64,000 bases of DNA from Thalassobacillus devorans (GTDB lineage: Bacteria; Bacillota; Bacilli; Bacillales; Halobacillaceae). The stretch is taken from NCBI RefSeq assembly GCF_900176565.1, contig NZ_FXEH01000006.1, positions 558,001 to 622,000 of the forward strand. Direction: 5' to 3'. Positions 1 to 8,371 of this stretch are shown here, in pieces. The position numbers and the translations under genes are program-made. Every line of letters starts with the position of its first letter. The first letter of the stretch is position 1. The notes under the pieces are model-generated. The model had not been told where the DNA came from and ran no database searches. It saw only the letters and a program-made list of their open reading frames with translations.

Positions 1-66
1 TTCCGTAAAGAAAACTATGGATGGAAGAAAATTAGGGAGTATGTTGAAAATAGCTTTACTAGATAA
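1..66 (+). CDS. C-terminal end of a gene cut by the window edge
   Basis: Frame 1 is open from the first base to a TAA at 64-66 and reads as 21 residues rich in K, E, Y and W, a normal-looking charged C-terminus. It is followed by a 50-73 bp spacer before the next gene on the same strand, so it could be the upstream member of the same operon. The visible piece is too short to name a family. Confidence 0.4.
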   Translation, partial: FRKENYGWKKIREYVENSFTR

Positions 67-139
67 AAGTGAAACATGTGTTTAAAGTTCTCTTCAGGGA
101 TGATGGGAACAAAGAATGCTGGATAGGGGATGTTATGGT

Positions 140-1483
140 TTGGAGCGAAGGGAAAAGGCTGTGGTTGTAGGGGGAGGCATATCTGGAAAATTGGCAGCAC
201 GTGTATTGGCTGATTTTTTTAAAGAAGTAATTATTCTGGAACGTGATGCAGAACCACAAGGTCCATTGCCGAGGAAAGGAGCACCTCAAGGCGAGCATAT
301 CCATGCCCTGCTTTTTGCCGGCGCGAATGGTCTCGAAGAACTGTTTCCTGGTATTACGGAGAAATTTAATGCAAGCGGAGCCGTGAAAATCAATGCCACC
401 AAGGACATTGCGTGGTTTCACCATGGAGTTTGGAAACTCCGTTATGATGGGGAATACGCAACGATTCTGCAAACACGGCCGCATTTAGAATGGCTTCTGG
501 AGCAATACATAAAAAAGATTACGAATGTGACGATCCAGTACAGCCAAAAGGTCAGTGATTTTCTATATAATGAAAAAGAAAATCAAATGACTGGAGTGGA
601 AATAAGGGATGGCAGCGACTCGATTACTTTGCATGCCGATTTGATTGTAGATGCCAGTGGTGTTAGTAGCCTTTCTTCCAGGTGGCTGAGGAAACGAGGA
701 GTCCCTATTCCGGAAGAGAAAGTTAATATTGATTTGTGTTATTTTACAAAAACAATCGAACTTCCCGACAACCCAGACAGAGACTGGGCGATTAAACTTG
801 TCTATCCTAACCCTCCTTCTGAAAAAATCGGTGGAGGTATTTCGAAGGTAGAGGGGAATCGTTATTTAGTTACCTTTATGGGCTACCATAACGAAATAAA
901 TGAAAAGGAAGTACGGAAGAGTGATGCTAACTTAATAGATATCGCGAAACAATTGCCGAAACTGGACCTTTATCATGAACTGCAGGATGCTACGGCATTA
1001 TCATCAACCTCCACCTTCCGAGTTCCGAATATCACGTGGAGAAGGTTTGATAAGGTGAGCAAATTTCCAAACGGTCTTCTGACGATTGGGGATACGATTT
1101 GCAGGATTGATCCCTTTTTTGGCCAAGGGATGAGCATTGCCGTCCTGGAAGCTTTAGCATTGAAAAAGCTGCTGGCTAACCGGGATAGGTCGACTCAACA
1201 TCTAGTTGATCGCTTTCACCGTGAGGTTAGGAAAATCATTTCACCTATTTGGAACATGGTGCTAACCGAAGATTTCCGTTACCCGGAAACGGTGGGGAGG
1301 AAGCCAGCAGGTCTTTCTATCCAGCAGTGGTATGCGAAAAATATTTTTCTTCTATCCTCTGAAGATAAAGGGACCTACAATTCTTTTATCCAGGTCATGC
1401 ATCTGCTTCGCCCAACTTCCACTTTGATGCACCCGAAAATTATAAAAAATGTCTGGAAGCGGAAGTTTATCAATAAGCGTTAA
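140..1483 (+). CDS. FAD-dependent monooxygenase/geranylgeranyl-reductase-like oxidoreductase
   Basis: The protein is a flavoprotein of the aromatic hydroxylase/geranylgeranyl reductase fold. An N-terminal Rossmann motif (VVVGGGISGKLAARVL, then an acidic end of strand 2 in ILERD) binds the ADP part of FAD. A second FAD motif, TIGDTICRIDPFFGQGM, lies near residue 325 and fits the GD-x-P-x-GQGM signature. There is no signal peptide and no membrane segment, so it is cytosolic. The TTG at 140 is preceded by AGGGGA at good spacing and is preferred; an ATG at 116 gives 8 more residues with a weaker site. The substrate cannot be told; close relatives act on isoprenoid or polyketide-like substrates, which is inference only. 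Confidence 0.8.
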   Translation: MERREKAVVVGGGISGKLAARVLADFFKEVIILERDAEPQGPLPRKGAPQGEHIHALLFAGANGLEELFPGITEKFNASGAVKINATKDIAWFHHGVWKLRYDGEYATILQTRPHLEWLLEQYIKKITNVTIQYSQKVSDFLYNEKENQMTGVEIRDGSDSITLHADLIVDASGVSSLSSRWLRKRGVPIPEEKVNIDLCYFTKTIELPDNPDRDWAIKLVYPNPPSEKIGGGISKVEGNRYLVTFMGYHNEINEKEVRKSDANLIDIAKQLPKLDLYHELQDATALSSTSTFRVPNITWRRFDKVSKFPNGLLTIGDTICRIDPFFGQGMSIAVLEALALKKLLANRDRSTQHLVDRFHREVRKIISPIWNMVLTEDFRYPETVGRKPAGLSIQQWYAKNIFLLSSEDKGTYNSFIQVMHLLRPTSTLMHPKIIKNVWKRKFINKR

Positions 1484-1499
1484 TGTTGTTTTCACAAAA

Positions 1500-1547
1500 T
1501 GCCTGCCCCTCACTCTGTTACCAAACTAACAGGTTGGGGGCAGGCAC
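1500..1547. repeat. GTGCCTG-type hairpin, copy 1
   Basis: Inverted arms TGCCTGCCCC and GGGGGCAGGCA enclose about 27 bases just after the oxidoreductase stop codon. There is no good T run on either side, so termination is uncertain. It belongs to the dispersed hairpin family also seen at 2312, 2533, 15189, 58604 and 61616. Confidence 0.7.
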
Positions 1548-1667
1548 GTTTCGGAAACGTGTCCAATTGGTTTCTTTTCTATTTATCTGTTACTTTATTG
1601 GTAGTAGGAGACATCTTATTGGAAATAAGTCTATCAATGGCTTTGTTTTATAGAAAAGGAGATACAT

Positions 1668-2309
1668 ATGCGAAAAATCGGTAAATCATTTTTGATCTAT
1701 TTTATTGGGATTTCGATATTAACATTAGGAATTACGCTCACCATTCAATCCCGATTAGGGACGTCACCATTTGATGCCTTACTCGTTGGTTTATATCGCA
1801 CATTTGGATTAACCATTGGAACGTGGGAAATCGTGGTTGGTTCGACTATGGTGTTGCTTAATGCAGCGGCTTTAAAAGCAAGACCGGAATTTTTAGCTAT
1901 ATTAACTTCCATTATTACAGGGATGGGAATTGATACCTGGCTTTTTTTATTAGGAGATTGGTTAATACCTACTCATTTAATTGAACAAGTATTATTAGTC
2001 TTACTAGGCATTCTTTTAGGCGGAATAGGTATCGCTATTTATTTGGAATCAAACTTTGCCCCCAATCCTATGGATCGATCGATGGTAATTTTAACAGATA
2101 AAACAAGCTGGTCTTTTAGCAGGTCACGGGCGATTATTAGTATCGTATTAGTAATCATTGCTTTCTTTTTTAATGGGGCTATTGGTATTGGAACGCTGTT
2201 AAATGCATTAATCACAGGGGTTATCATCCAATGGGCTCGTCCATATGTGCTGGCTATTCTTCATAAACGTCCTATACAAGTGGCAAATACCAGTGAACGA
2301 TCGATGTAA
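1668..2309 (+). CDS. YczE/YitT-type integral membrane protein
   Basis: A 213-residue protein with five to six hydrophobic segments and the conserved N-terminal pattern of the YczE family (ITLTIQSRLGTSPFDALLVGL, with the GTSPFD core). B. subtilis YczE is a membrane protein of the same size encoded near the surfactin cluster; its molecular role is not firmly known. The start is well defined by AAAGGAG eight bases before ATG. A short overlapping frame from 1499 through the upstream hairpin is not a gene. The gene stands alone between two GTGCCTG hairpins, which suggests a monocistronic unit. Confidence 0.8.
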   Translation: MRKIGKSFLIYFIGISILTLGITLTIQSRLGTSPFDALLVGLYRTFGLTIGTWEIVVGSTMVLLNAAALKARPEFLAILTSIITGMGIDTWLFLLGDWLIPTHLIEQVLLVLLGILLGGIGIAIYLESNFAPNPMDRSMVILTDKTSWSFSRSRAIISIVLVIIAFFFNGAIGIGTLLNALITGVIIQWARPYVLAILHKRPIQVANTSERSM

Positions 2310-2311
2310 AA

Positions 2312-2348
2312 GTGCCTGCCCCCGCCCTGGCGAATTGGGGGCAGGCAC
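2312..2348. repeat. GTGCCTG-type hairpin, copy 2
   Basis: GTGCCTGCCCCC and GGGGGCAGGCAC form a perfect 12-bp stem, two bases after the yczE-like stop codon. The position suggests transcript end protection or termination, but only a short T stretch follows. Confidence 0.75.
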
Positions 2349-2515
2349 TGTCGTTTTATAAGGAACGTTAAACGGTGGGGATAGGCAGCTAATAGTCTTT
2401 ATAAAGTGGATCATGACCATTAGAAGAGAAAAACGCTGGAGTTATGGTCTTTATAGGCAGTATAAGAACCATAAGCAAATTTAAATTCTATTGGGATGGT
2501 CATTAAAAGAAGGAT
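2342..2515 (+). repeat. 52-bp-period dyad repeat array, locus 1 (3 units)
   Basis: Units start at 2394, 2446 and 2498, exactly 52 bp apart; a decayed unit may precede them from about 2350. Each begins GTCTTTATA or GGTCATTA and carries a later GACCATTAGAAG-like block. In the 2446 unit the dyad arms are ATGGT and ACCAT. The array fills the space between the yczE-like gene and the next hairpin and has no coding potential. Confidence 0.75.
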
Positions 2516-2532
2516 CGCGTCCAGTCAAATAG

Positions 2533-2592
2533 AAAGTGCCTGTCCCCGTTGCATTTATCTTTACTAAGGTGGGGGTCAGGCACTTTTTTCTT
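2533..2592 (+). terminator. GTGCCTG-type hairpin, copy 3, with T run
   Basis: AAAGTGCCTGTCCCC pairs with GGGGGTCAGGCACTTT and is followed by TTTTTCTTT on the plus strand, the form of an intrinsic terminator. It sits between the 52-bp array and the convergent membrane gene, so it can end transcription from the yczE-like gene. Confidence 0.7.
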
Positions 2593-2655
2593 TGAAATGA
2601 CTGCTGACCTTAAGATACGAAAGGGAGGATAGTTGAAGAATTGAAGTCGAGATCA

Positions 2656-3132
2656 TTACCTTTTTTCCAATTTAAAACGATGAATGGATTTGTTTAATAA
2701 ATTGAAATATAGGTCCAAAATAATCAACCCGATCCCATAAGTAATAAAAGTAAAAAATATATTCCACCCATGTACGTACCTCACTTTATCTAAGTACAGA
2801 GCGGTCAGTTCTGCTCCGTTTAAAATTAATAAAAATACCAGGTAGGTGCGCCATCGTTTCCATTGCCCAAAGTAAATCATGTAAATAAATAGCAGACCGG
2901 TTGCTGGATTAAAACCAAAATCGATATTAACGGAGTTAAAAATTAATAATTCTGTCTGTGGATGAAGGGTCCAAAATCCGATTTCCATTCCAAGTTGATT
3001 ACAGGTTATCGATATAAGTGAGATAAAAGGAGCAACCGTTAAAAATAACAGCGGGACGCGACGACATATCAAAATGGCAATAGTCCAAGGAACAACAAAC
3101 CCCACAATAAAATTGAAAAGAATTAGATTCAC
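2656..3132 (-). CDS. CBO0543-like small integral membrane protein
   Basis: A 158-residue, very hydrophobic protein with about five membrane segments and a basic C-terminal tail. The pattern of aromatic residues near the segment ends (QWKRWRTYLVFLL, WNIFFTFITYGIG) resembles the CBO0543 family common in Bacillaceae; the function of that family is unknown and the assignment is tentative. Translation would start at GTG with no clear Shine-Dalgarno sequence. The 5' end lies 26 bp from a truncated amine oxidase gene, so the N-terminus and promoter may have been altered by the same rearrangement. Confidence 0.55.
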   Translation of the reverse strand: MNLILFNFIVGFVVPWTIAILICRRVPLLFLTVAPFISLISITCNQLGMEIGFWTLHPQTELLIFNSVNIDFGFNPATGLLFIYMIYFGQWKRWRTYLVFLLILNGAELTALYLDKVRYVHGWNIFFTFITYGIGLIILDLYFNLLNKSIHRFKLEKR

Positions 3133-3158
3133 CCCATTTTTTACTTTATATCGTTATT

Positions 3159-3986
3159 ATGGGCATTACTCAACCACCAGAACGTTTTGTCCTGCCAGAA
3201 ACTGCAGGCGAAAGATCGGTTCGCATCCAAGGTGGTGTTCAGTCTCTTATTGCTGCCGTAGCAGATACGATTCCAGCAGGGGTAGTTGAGCTTGAAACGC
3301 GTGTTACAGCTATTCGACTTGACGAACACGAAGCTGTCACAGTTGAAGCAGCTCGTGCGGATGGAAAGAGAAAAGAATTTTCGGCAAGTGCTGTTATCCT
3401 GGCATTGCCACCTCGGGTTGTGGTGCGGTACATAAATTTCTATCCTTCGTTACCTCAAAATGTTCTAACAGACTTAAGAAGCAAGCCTACATGGATGGGA
3501 GGACAGGCCAAGGCTATTGCAGTCTATGACCATCCCTTTTGGAGGGAGTCAGGGCTTTCCGGATTTGCAACAAGCTGGGTTGGCCCCTTACAGGAAATCC
3601 ATGATGCTTCCCCTGAAAGAGGGGCCGGGGCGTTATTTGGATTTTTCGGTATGCCAGCGAAAACGCGCCATGAAATGGGAGAGGAGAAAGTTTTACATTT
3701 GGTCAGGGAACAATTGGTCAGACTCTTTGGACCCTCTGCTCAAAATATAAGGACTCTCCTGTACAAGGATTGGTCCAGAGATTCCGACACGGCTGTGGAG
3801 GAAGACTTGGAACCGCTTAGAGATTTTTCGAGATATGGTCAACCACCAGCAGCAGGGGTATGGGAAAAGAAGATTATTTTTGCTGGGACAGAGGCTAATT
3901 CTTCATATGGCGGTCATCTTGAAGGTGCATTGCTGGCAGCTGAACGTGCAGTTTTTGAAATTACTGAGTTAAATAACAAGCTTTAA
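3159..3986 (+). pseudogene. Flavin monoamine oxidase, N-terminally truncated
   Basis: The 275 residues match the C-terminal two thirds of flavin amine oxidases: a substrate-domain entry (VRIQGGVQSL, near residue 22), the middle sheet (SAVILALPPRVV, near 88) and the C-terminal FAD contact (IIFAGTEANSSYGGHLEGALLAAERA region, from about 240). The N-terminal Rossmann domain with its GxGxxG motif, about 100 to 150 residues in the family, is absent. No ribosome site precedes the first ATG and the upstream frame closes at a TGA at 3114. Without the nucleotide-binding domain it cannot hold FAD properly, so it is read as a remnant. Confidence 0.75.
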
Positions 3987-3990
3987 TTTA

Positions 3991-4040
3991 AAGAAACCAA
4001 TCCACAAAGCGTCATTCAGCTAGGATGGATTGGTTTTCTT
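3991..4040. terminator. Bidirectional hairpin between amine oxidase remnant and EamA gene
   Basis: AAAGAAACCAATCC and GGATTGGTTTTCTTT form a long stem with T-rich ends on both strands. The right arm overlaps the last codons of the minus-strand EamA gene. Confidence 0.65.
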
Positions 4041-4962
4041 TATTGGTGTCTGCGGGAGCGGATTTTTTGTTAAGGGCAAGTAAAAGCGTCATACCGATGA
4101 TACAGGCCATCCCGATCCATTGGAAAAAGCCAAAGGGCTCTCGTAACCAGAGAACCATCGTTAATACGGCGGAAAGGGGTTCCAGGTTGCCGATGAGGCT
4201 GGTTTCTTTAGGTAATAGATGTTGCAAACTCTCAATGTAAAACCAAAACGCAAGCATCGTACCAAATATAACGACAAAAATGAGATACATATAAATTTCG
4301 GCTGTAAAGGCTGAGAATTCCGCTTGCCAGGGAGGATGGATAAACCCTAAGGAAATTCCTCCAATGACCATTGCCCATCCAACAACCACAAGGGAATCAA
4401 ATTCTCTAAGTAAAGGAATGGCATATAAGGTGTAAAAGGCAAGGGCCACCCCCGATAAAATCCCCCAAAAGATAGAGATACCAGGCACGGATAATTGTGA
4501 CATTGTTCCGTTGGTCAGTAATAAAAAGGTGCCGAGTAAAGCAAGCGAAACAGTCACGGCATCCTGTTTTTCGAAGGTCGTCTGTTTACGGAGAAACAAA
4601 TAAACGATAATCATAACCGGAGCGAGATATTGCAAAAGCGTAGCAACCGCCGCATTCCCGTAATTGATGGAAGCCATGTAGGTATACTGCACCCCGAGCA
4701 TGCCAAGTAAGCCGAAAACGATCATCTGGACAGCTGTGTGCTTATCTTTCCAAATACTAATGATAGAATAGTTATCTTTTCTGAAAAATTGGATAGCGAG
4801 CAGTAAGATGCCGGCTATGAGCAAGCGGACTGTTACCAGCCAATTGACATCGATCGCGTAATCCTGGAAGAGTTTTTGGGAAACTGTACCCCCTACACCC
4901 CAAAAAATAGCTCCCGTTATAACAAGAAGTAATCCTTTGCTTCTTGTATGTCCTTTCCTCAT
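4012..4962 (-). CDS. EamA/DMT-family transporter
   Basis: A 316-residue polytopic protein with ten predicted membrane segments arranged as two EamA halves: the first starts at [16 protein letters not shown], the second near residue 160 ([20 protein letters not shown]). Family members export amino acids, nucleosides or other metabolites by proton exchange; the substrate here is unknown. ATG at 4962 has GAGGTG at normal distance; a TTG six bases upstream would lie too close to it. It is a single gene, convergent with the amine oxidase remnant and divergent from the DUF899 gene. Confidence 0.85.
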   Translation of the reverse strand: MRKGHTRSKGLLLVITGAIFWGVGGTVSQKLFQDYAIDVNWLVTVRLLIAGILLLAIQFFRKDNYSIISIWKDKHTAVQMIVFGLLGMLGVQYTYMASINYGNAAVATLLQYLAPVMIIVYLFLRKQTTFEKQDAVTVSLALLGTFLLLTNGTMSQLSVPGISIFWGILSGVALAFYTLYAIPLLREFDSLVVVGWAMVIGGISLGFIHPPWQAEFSAFTAEIYMYLIFVVIFGTMLAFWFYIESLQHLLPKETSLIGNLEPLSAVLTMVLWLREPFGFFQWIGMACIIGMTLLLALNKKSAPADTNKENQSILAE

Positions 4963-5168
4963 TTGCAATCACCTCAAAAATATCACGATAGTGTTATAAT
5001 AATTGAAAAATAGCGGGAGTCATACCTTTATCGAATAGAAAAGTATCACTAATTTGAGGTTGTCTTTATTTTTTAGCAATCGAGAAGAAATCCATAGCTA
5101 CTGGACGTGGTAAGCTTAAGAAAACACAAAAAAGGAAGAAGAAAATAATAGTGAAAGGGGATTGTTAC

Positions 5169-5903
5169 ATGAGTTCAAATTCCAACGTTTTTGCGCGGCC
5201 TCCAGTGGTTGACCGCGCTACCTGGCAGGCCGAATTGGATGAGTTGCGGATCCGGGAGAAGGAGCATACTCGCGAAGGTGACGCAATTGCGGCAGCCCGT
5301 CGTCCGCTGCCGATGGTCGAAGTGGACTCGTCCATCCCACTGATTGGCCCGGATGGCCCGGTCACACTGCTGGAAGCATTCGAGGGCCGCCACCAGCTGA
5401 TCGCCTATTTTCACATGTGGCACGCAGGCAGGCCAGCATCGGAGCAGTGCGAGGGCTGCACCTTTTCCACGGCCCACATCAACGAGCTGTCCTATCTGAA
5501 CTCACGGGACGTCAGCTATGCCACTTTCTGTGAAGGACCGTATGAAGAGAGCTCGAAATATCGCGACTTTATGGGCTGGACGGTTCCCTGGTACTCCGTG
5601 CCACAGGAATCAGCTGACCAGTTAATCGTCGACCGGCATTTCGGCATCCTTGTCAGTTATCTCCGGGACGGCGACAAAGTATATGAGACTTACTGGACCA
5701 CAGGCCGTGGCAACGAACGGATGGCTCCGTCGTACGGCCTGCTGGACCTGACTGTCTATGGCCGTCAGGAGTTCTGGGAGGATTCGCCTGAGGGCTGGCC
5801 GCAGCATTGGGGCTCTAAAGGTGGGCAGTTTCAGATGGACGGCCGCCCAACCGCCCAGTGGTCCCGCCTGGCAGCCGGCCGCTCTGACGATCTCGGTACC
5901 TAG
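5169..5903 (+). CDS. DUF899 (thioredoxin-like) family protein, GC-rich
   Basis: 244 residues matching the DUF899 family, which has a thioredoxin-like fold and is most common in actinobacteria and proteobacteria. Family marks are the opening FARPPVVDRATWQAEL, the YFHMWHAG segment and a CEGCTF motif near residue 95 holding a CxxC pair. AAAGGGGA seven bases before the ATG at 5169 sets the start. The gene is clearly richer in G and C than its neighbours, with many GCC, CGG, CTG and GAC codons, which points to recent acquisition. Its biochemical role is not established. Confidence 0.85.
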   Translation: MSSNSNVFARPPVVDRATWQAELDELRIREKEHTREGDAIAAARRPLPMVEVDSSIPLIGPDGPVTLLEAFEGRHQLIAYFHMWHAGRPASEQCEGCTFSTAHINELSYLNSRDVSYATFCEGPYEESSKYRDFMGWTVPWYSVPQESADQLIVDRHFGILVSYLRDGDKVYETYWTTGRGNERMAPSYGLLDLTVYGRQEFWEDSPEGWPQHWGSKGGQFQMDGRPTAQWSRLAAGRSDDLGT

Positions 5904-6101
5904 GCTGCCTTCCATGTTTAAAGAATATAAAGTACTATTCAAAAAGCCGTCGGGTTTTGAATTTATCATATAATACACTTTCAAATGAGGGAGCGATTAC
6001 TAAAGAAATGTAGTCGCTTCTTTAGCGGACGTTATTAAAATATAAGAACAGTAAGTAATATCTCGAGTTCAATCTTCTTATATTTTTAAAAAACTCCATC
6101 C
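5904..6101. other. Intergenic region with two small hairpins
   Basis: ATTCAAAA and TTTTGAAT (about 5936-5962) and AGCGATTAC with GTAGTCGCT (5992-6018) form short hairpins after the DUF899 gene. Either may end its transcript, but neither has a strong T run. Nothing else was recognised. Confidence 0.4.
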
Positions 6102-6272
6102 TCAATTCCTGTTATTGTACCTGTCAAGCTCCTCGAATGCTTTATACTTATACTCATTCCGATCTATTTTCTCTCTTACGTTATTGTATTTCTTATTTTT
6201 CCTATCTATATAAACACCGATTCCTAAAAATATGATAAATGGGCTTAACGAGTATAACCAGAGGATATCCAT
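6102..6272 (-). CDS. Small single-pass membrane protein, 56 aa
   Basis: The minus strand encodes 56 residues: a hydrophobic helix at about residues 2-22 (WLYSLSPFIIFLGIGVYI), then a basic stop-transfer segment (DRKNKK) and a charged tail rich in E, K, Y and N. That topology suggests an N-out, C-in protein. GGGAGGG lies directly before the ATG, closer than usual, so the start is imperfect. Codon choice and the membrane-plus-charged-tail pattern favour a real gene. No family is recognised. It is alone, in a 670-bp space between DUF899 and the NTF2-like gene. Confidence 0.5.
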   Translation of the reverse strand: MDILWLYSLSPFIIFLGIGVYIDRKNKKYNNVREKIDRNEYKYKAFEELDRYNNRN

Positions 6273-6574
6273 CCCTCCCTGTTTTATAGGATTTAATGTT
6301 CGTTATCGAAGGCTGTTTCCAACATATACGAATGAATTTGGAATACGTTTCAATCATCAAAAGCTTTGGCAGTGTGCGGGATAGGCACAGACCATGTCTT
6401 TTGGTTAGATTCTAGTGACAAAGAGGGATTATTTTGTTCAAGTCGAAGTTATATATGGGGGGCCCATTCGTTAAATGGAGGATACATACCCGGCAACAGA
6501 GCATCATTTGTTGTTAAAAAATAGGAGCTTCATAGTTTTTACATGCTATTACATACTTTAGGAGGATTTTTATT
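6273..6574. other. Intergenic region, no gene seen
   Basis: About 300 bases between the small membrane gene and the NTF2-like gene. It should hold promoters for both. No convincing open frame, hairpin or repeat was found. Confidence 0.5.
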
Positions 6575-6994
6575 TTGGAAAATAGTTCATTTCGCAAGTT
6601 TCTTGATTCTTATTTAGATGTTTGGAAAAGTTCGTCTTTACCAGACATGAAAGATATCATTTCCAAAGAATATCAAGCGAGGGAGATCTCCAATAACGAG
6701 ATAGTAGACTTTGGTTATGAAGAGGCGGTAGCTGGCTGGGAACAAGGATTTAATTTCGCAAGACAAGAAGGGAACGAATGGGACTTAAATGAAGTGTCGA
6801 TTATTCCTTTACGAGAAGATGAAGTGATGGCAATCTTAACAGCTACATTAGCAATCGAGGGAAAAAAACTAGAGAATGTCAGCTTATTCTTTCAGACATT
6901 CAAGCGGAATGAAGCTAATGAGTGGAAATTGATAAGATGTTACATAGAAACTGGAGTACCGGAGGTAAATATAAAAGAGATACAATTCAACTAA
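6575..6994 (+). CDS. NTF2-like/SnoaL-like small protein
   Basis: 139 residues with the length and layout of an NTF2-like fold: an N-terminal helix (FRKFLDSYLDVWKSS), then alternating strands ending with FFQTFKRNEANEWKLIRCYIE, where the W-x-I-x-x-x-Y pattern is typical of the last strands. Proteins of this type are binding pockets or small enzymes, and the function here is open. The start is TTG with AGGAGG eight bases upstream. It overlaps no gene but lies 35 bp before the S66 peptidase gene and is probably cotranscribed with it. Confidence 0.6.
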   Translation: MENSSFRKFLDSYLDVWKSSSLPDMKDIISKEYQAREISNNEIVDFGYEEAVAGWEQGFNFARQEGNEWDLNEVSIIPLREDEVMAILTATLAIEGKKLENVSLFFQTFKRNEANEWKLIRCYIETGVPEVNIKEIQFN

Positions 6995-7029
6995 AGGGAA
7001 TAGTCGATTTTAAAAAGGGGGGAGTCGAT

Positions 7030-8061
7030 GTGTTAGTAAAGCCAAAGCAATTGCAACGGGGAGATCGTGTTGCAACAGTAAGTCCTTCCTGGGGAGGTGC
7101 GGGGGAGCCTGATCTTAAATGGCGTTATGAACAAGGTGTAAAACGGTTAGAAGATATATTCGGGCTGGAAGTTATTCCGATGCCCAACAGCTTGAAAGGC
7201 GGAGACTATCTTTATGACAATCCAAAGGCTCGTGCTGAAGACTTGATGACGGCCTTTAAAGATGACAGCATTAAAGGGATTATCGCAAATATCGGTGGGG
7301 ATGACAGTATCCGCTTACTTCCCTACATTGATTTCAATGTGATACGTGAAAATCCCAAAATTTTTATGGGTTACTCGGATGTGACCATTTCCCATCTGTT
7401 TTGTCTTAAAGCAGGAGTTTCTTCCTTTTACGGACCGGCTATTATGACTGATTTTGCTGAAAACGTTGAAATGGATCCGTACACGGTTGAAATGGTGAAT
7501 CGAACGCTTTTCTCAAATAAAACTATTGGGCAAATCCAGCCTGCAGAAGCATGGACAAGTGAGCATTTGGAGTGGAAAGAAGCGAATAAAAACCGACGTC
7601 GGACCATGCAGCCGAATTCAGGTTACGAGGTTATACAAGGTTCTGGTACGGTACAAGGGCATTTGATTGGTGGCTGCATAGAAGTGCTGGAGTTTGCAAA
7701 AGGGACAGAGATTTGGCCTGATCAGGAACATTGGAACGGAAGCATTCTTTTCTTGGAAACATCGGAAGAAAAACCTGACCCTGGTTTTATCCGGTATTGG
7801 TTACGGAATTATGCTATACAGGGTATCCTGGAAAGGGCGAATGGAATCATATTTGGTAAACCACAGGATGAGAAGTATTACGATGAGTATAAAGCGGAAA
7901 TTCGAACGGTAATGAAGGAATTTGATTTGGAGGATTTACCGATCCTATATAACTTGAATTTTGGCCATACCGAACCGAAAATCGTTTTACCTTATGGAGC
8001 AAAAGCAGAAATTAATTGTGAGGCTAAGACTTTTTCCATTTTAGAGAGTGGAGTGGACTGA
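7030..8061 (+). CDS. S66-family peptidase (LD-carboxypeptidase/MccF-like)
   Basis: 343 residues of the S66 family, which cleaves L,D-peptide bonds in murein recycling (LdcA) or inactivates microcin C-like nucleotide peptides (MccF). The Ser-Glu-His triad can be seen: Ser in MGYSDVT, Glu in ILFLETSEE and His in NFGHTEPK. The N-terminal PKQLQRGDRVATVSPS block is typical. GTG at 7030 is preferred because GGGGGGAG precedes it; an ATG at 6922 would overlap the upstream gene. The MccF-like length and lack of a signal peptide indicate a cytosolic enzyme. Which of the two roles applies cannot be settled from sequence. Confidence 0.85.
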   Translation: MLVKPKQLQRGDRVATVSPSWGGAGEPDLKWRYEQGVKRLEDIFGLEVIPMPNSLKGGDYLYDNPKARAEDLMTAFKDDSIKGIIANIGGDDSIRLLPYIDFNVIRENPKIFMGYSDVTISHLFCLKAGVSSFYGPAIMTDFAENVEMDPYTVEMVNRTLFSNKTIGQIQPAEAWTSEHLEWKEANKNRRRTMQPNSGYEVIQGSGTVQGHLIGGCIEVLEFAKGTEIWPDQEHWNGSILFLETSEEKPDPGFIRYWLRNYAIQGILERANGIIFGKPQDEKYYDEYKAEIRTVMKEFDLEDLPILYNLNFGHTEPKIVLPYGAKAEINCEAKTFSILESGVD

Positions 8062-8103
8062 GGACCCAAGGACAATACAGGTTTTATATTCTGAAAACTA
8101 TGG

Positions 8104-8109
8104 TATAAT
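8104..8109 (+). promoter_or_regulatory. Extended -10 promoter of antitoxin-like RNA (locus 1)
   Basis: TGGTATAAT matches an extended -10 element. The same sequence occurs at the matching place of the second locus (18464-18469), which supports its use. Confidence 0.6.
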
Positions 8110-8115
8110 AAATTC

Positions 8116-8254
8116 ATAAAGAATATATAATAAAAAGACCGTAGATGAGCCAACATCTACGGTCGGTAATAGAACGGTTCCCTGCAAGGGGGATCGGCGC
8201 TTCAGAAGGAAATAATCCACCTGAGTCCTCAGCTCAAGGGTGGATTATTTTTTT
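8116..8254 (+). ncRNA. Orphan type I antitoxin-like RNA
   Basis: About 139 nt, clearly related over most of its length to the antitoxin RNA at 18476-18612. Shared blocks are a GACCGTAGATG...CATCTACGGTC hairpin, the stretch GGTAATAGAACGGTTCCCT, and a final hairpin with AATCCACC and GGTGGATT arms followed by a T run. On the minus strand the first hairpin is followed by TTTTTATT and would end a transcript from the toxin side. Here the toxin reading frame is gone: opposite the 3' end only a short polar frame remains and one A is missing in the Lys codon run. It could now act in trans on the second locus. Confidence 0.65.
8132..8164 (-). terminator. Minus-strand hairpin terminator within the RNA locus 1
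   Basis: Arms GACCGTAGATG and CATCTACGGTC followed on the minus strand by TTTTTATTATA. In the intact locus at 18490 this hairpin ends the toxin mRNA. Confidence 0.5.
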
Positions 8255-8371
8255 GGTTGAACGAATGCGTGATTCCATAAAAGGGTTGCGCTTTTTTATT
8301 GGAAATAGTGTTGTGTAAATGATGGGGTTTTGAAATAATTGGAATTGAATCAAAAATAAGGGATGTGAAGG

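Noticed and set aside
59-484. 141-codon frame opposite the flavoprotein
   Set aside because: Antisense to a well supported gene with FAD motifs; composition is that of a complement strand.
1499-1684. 61-codon frame before the yczE-like gene
   Set aside because: It begins in a palindrome, lacks a ribosome site and overlaps the true start region.
6922-7029. Longer S66 peptidase starting at ATG 6922
   Set aside because: It would overlap the previous gene by 73 bases and add a non-conserved N-terminus; GTG 7030 has a strong ribosome site at normal distance.
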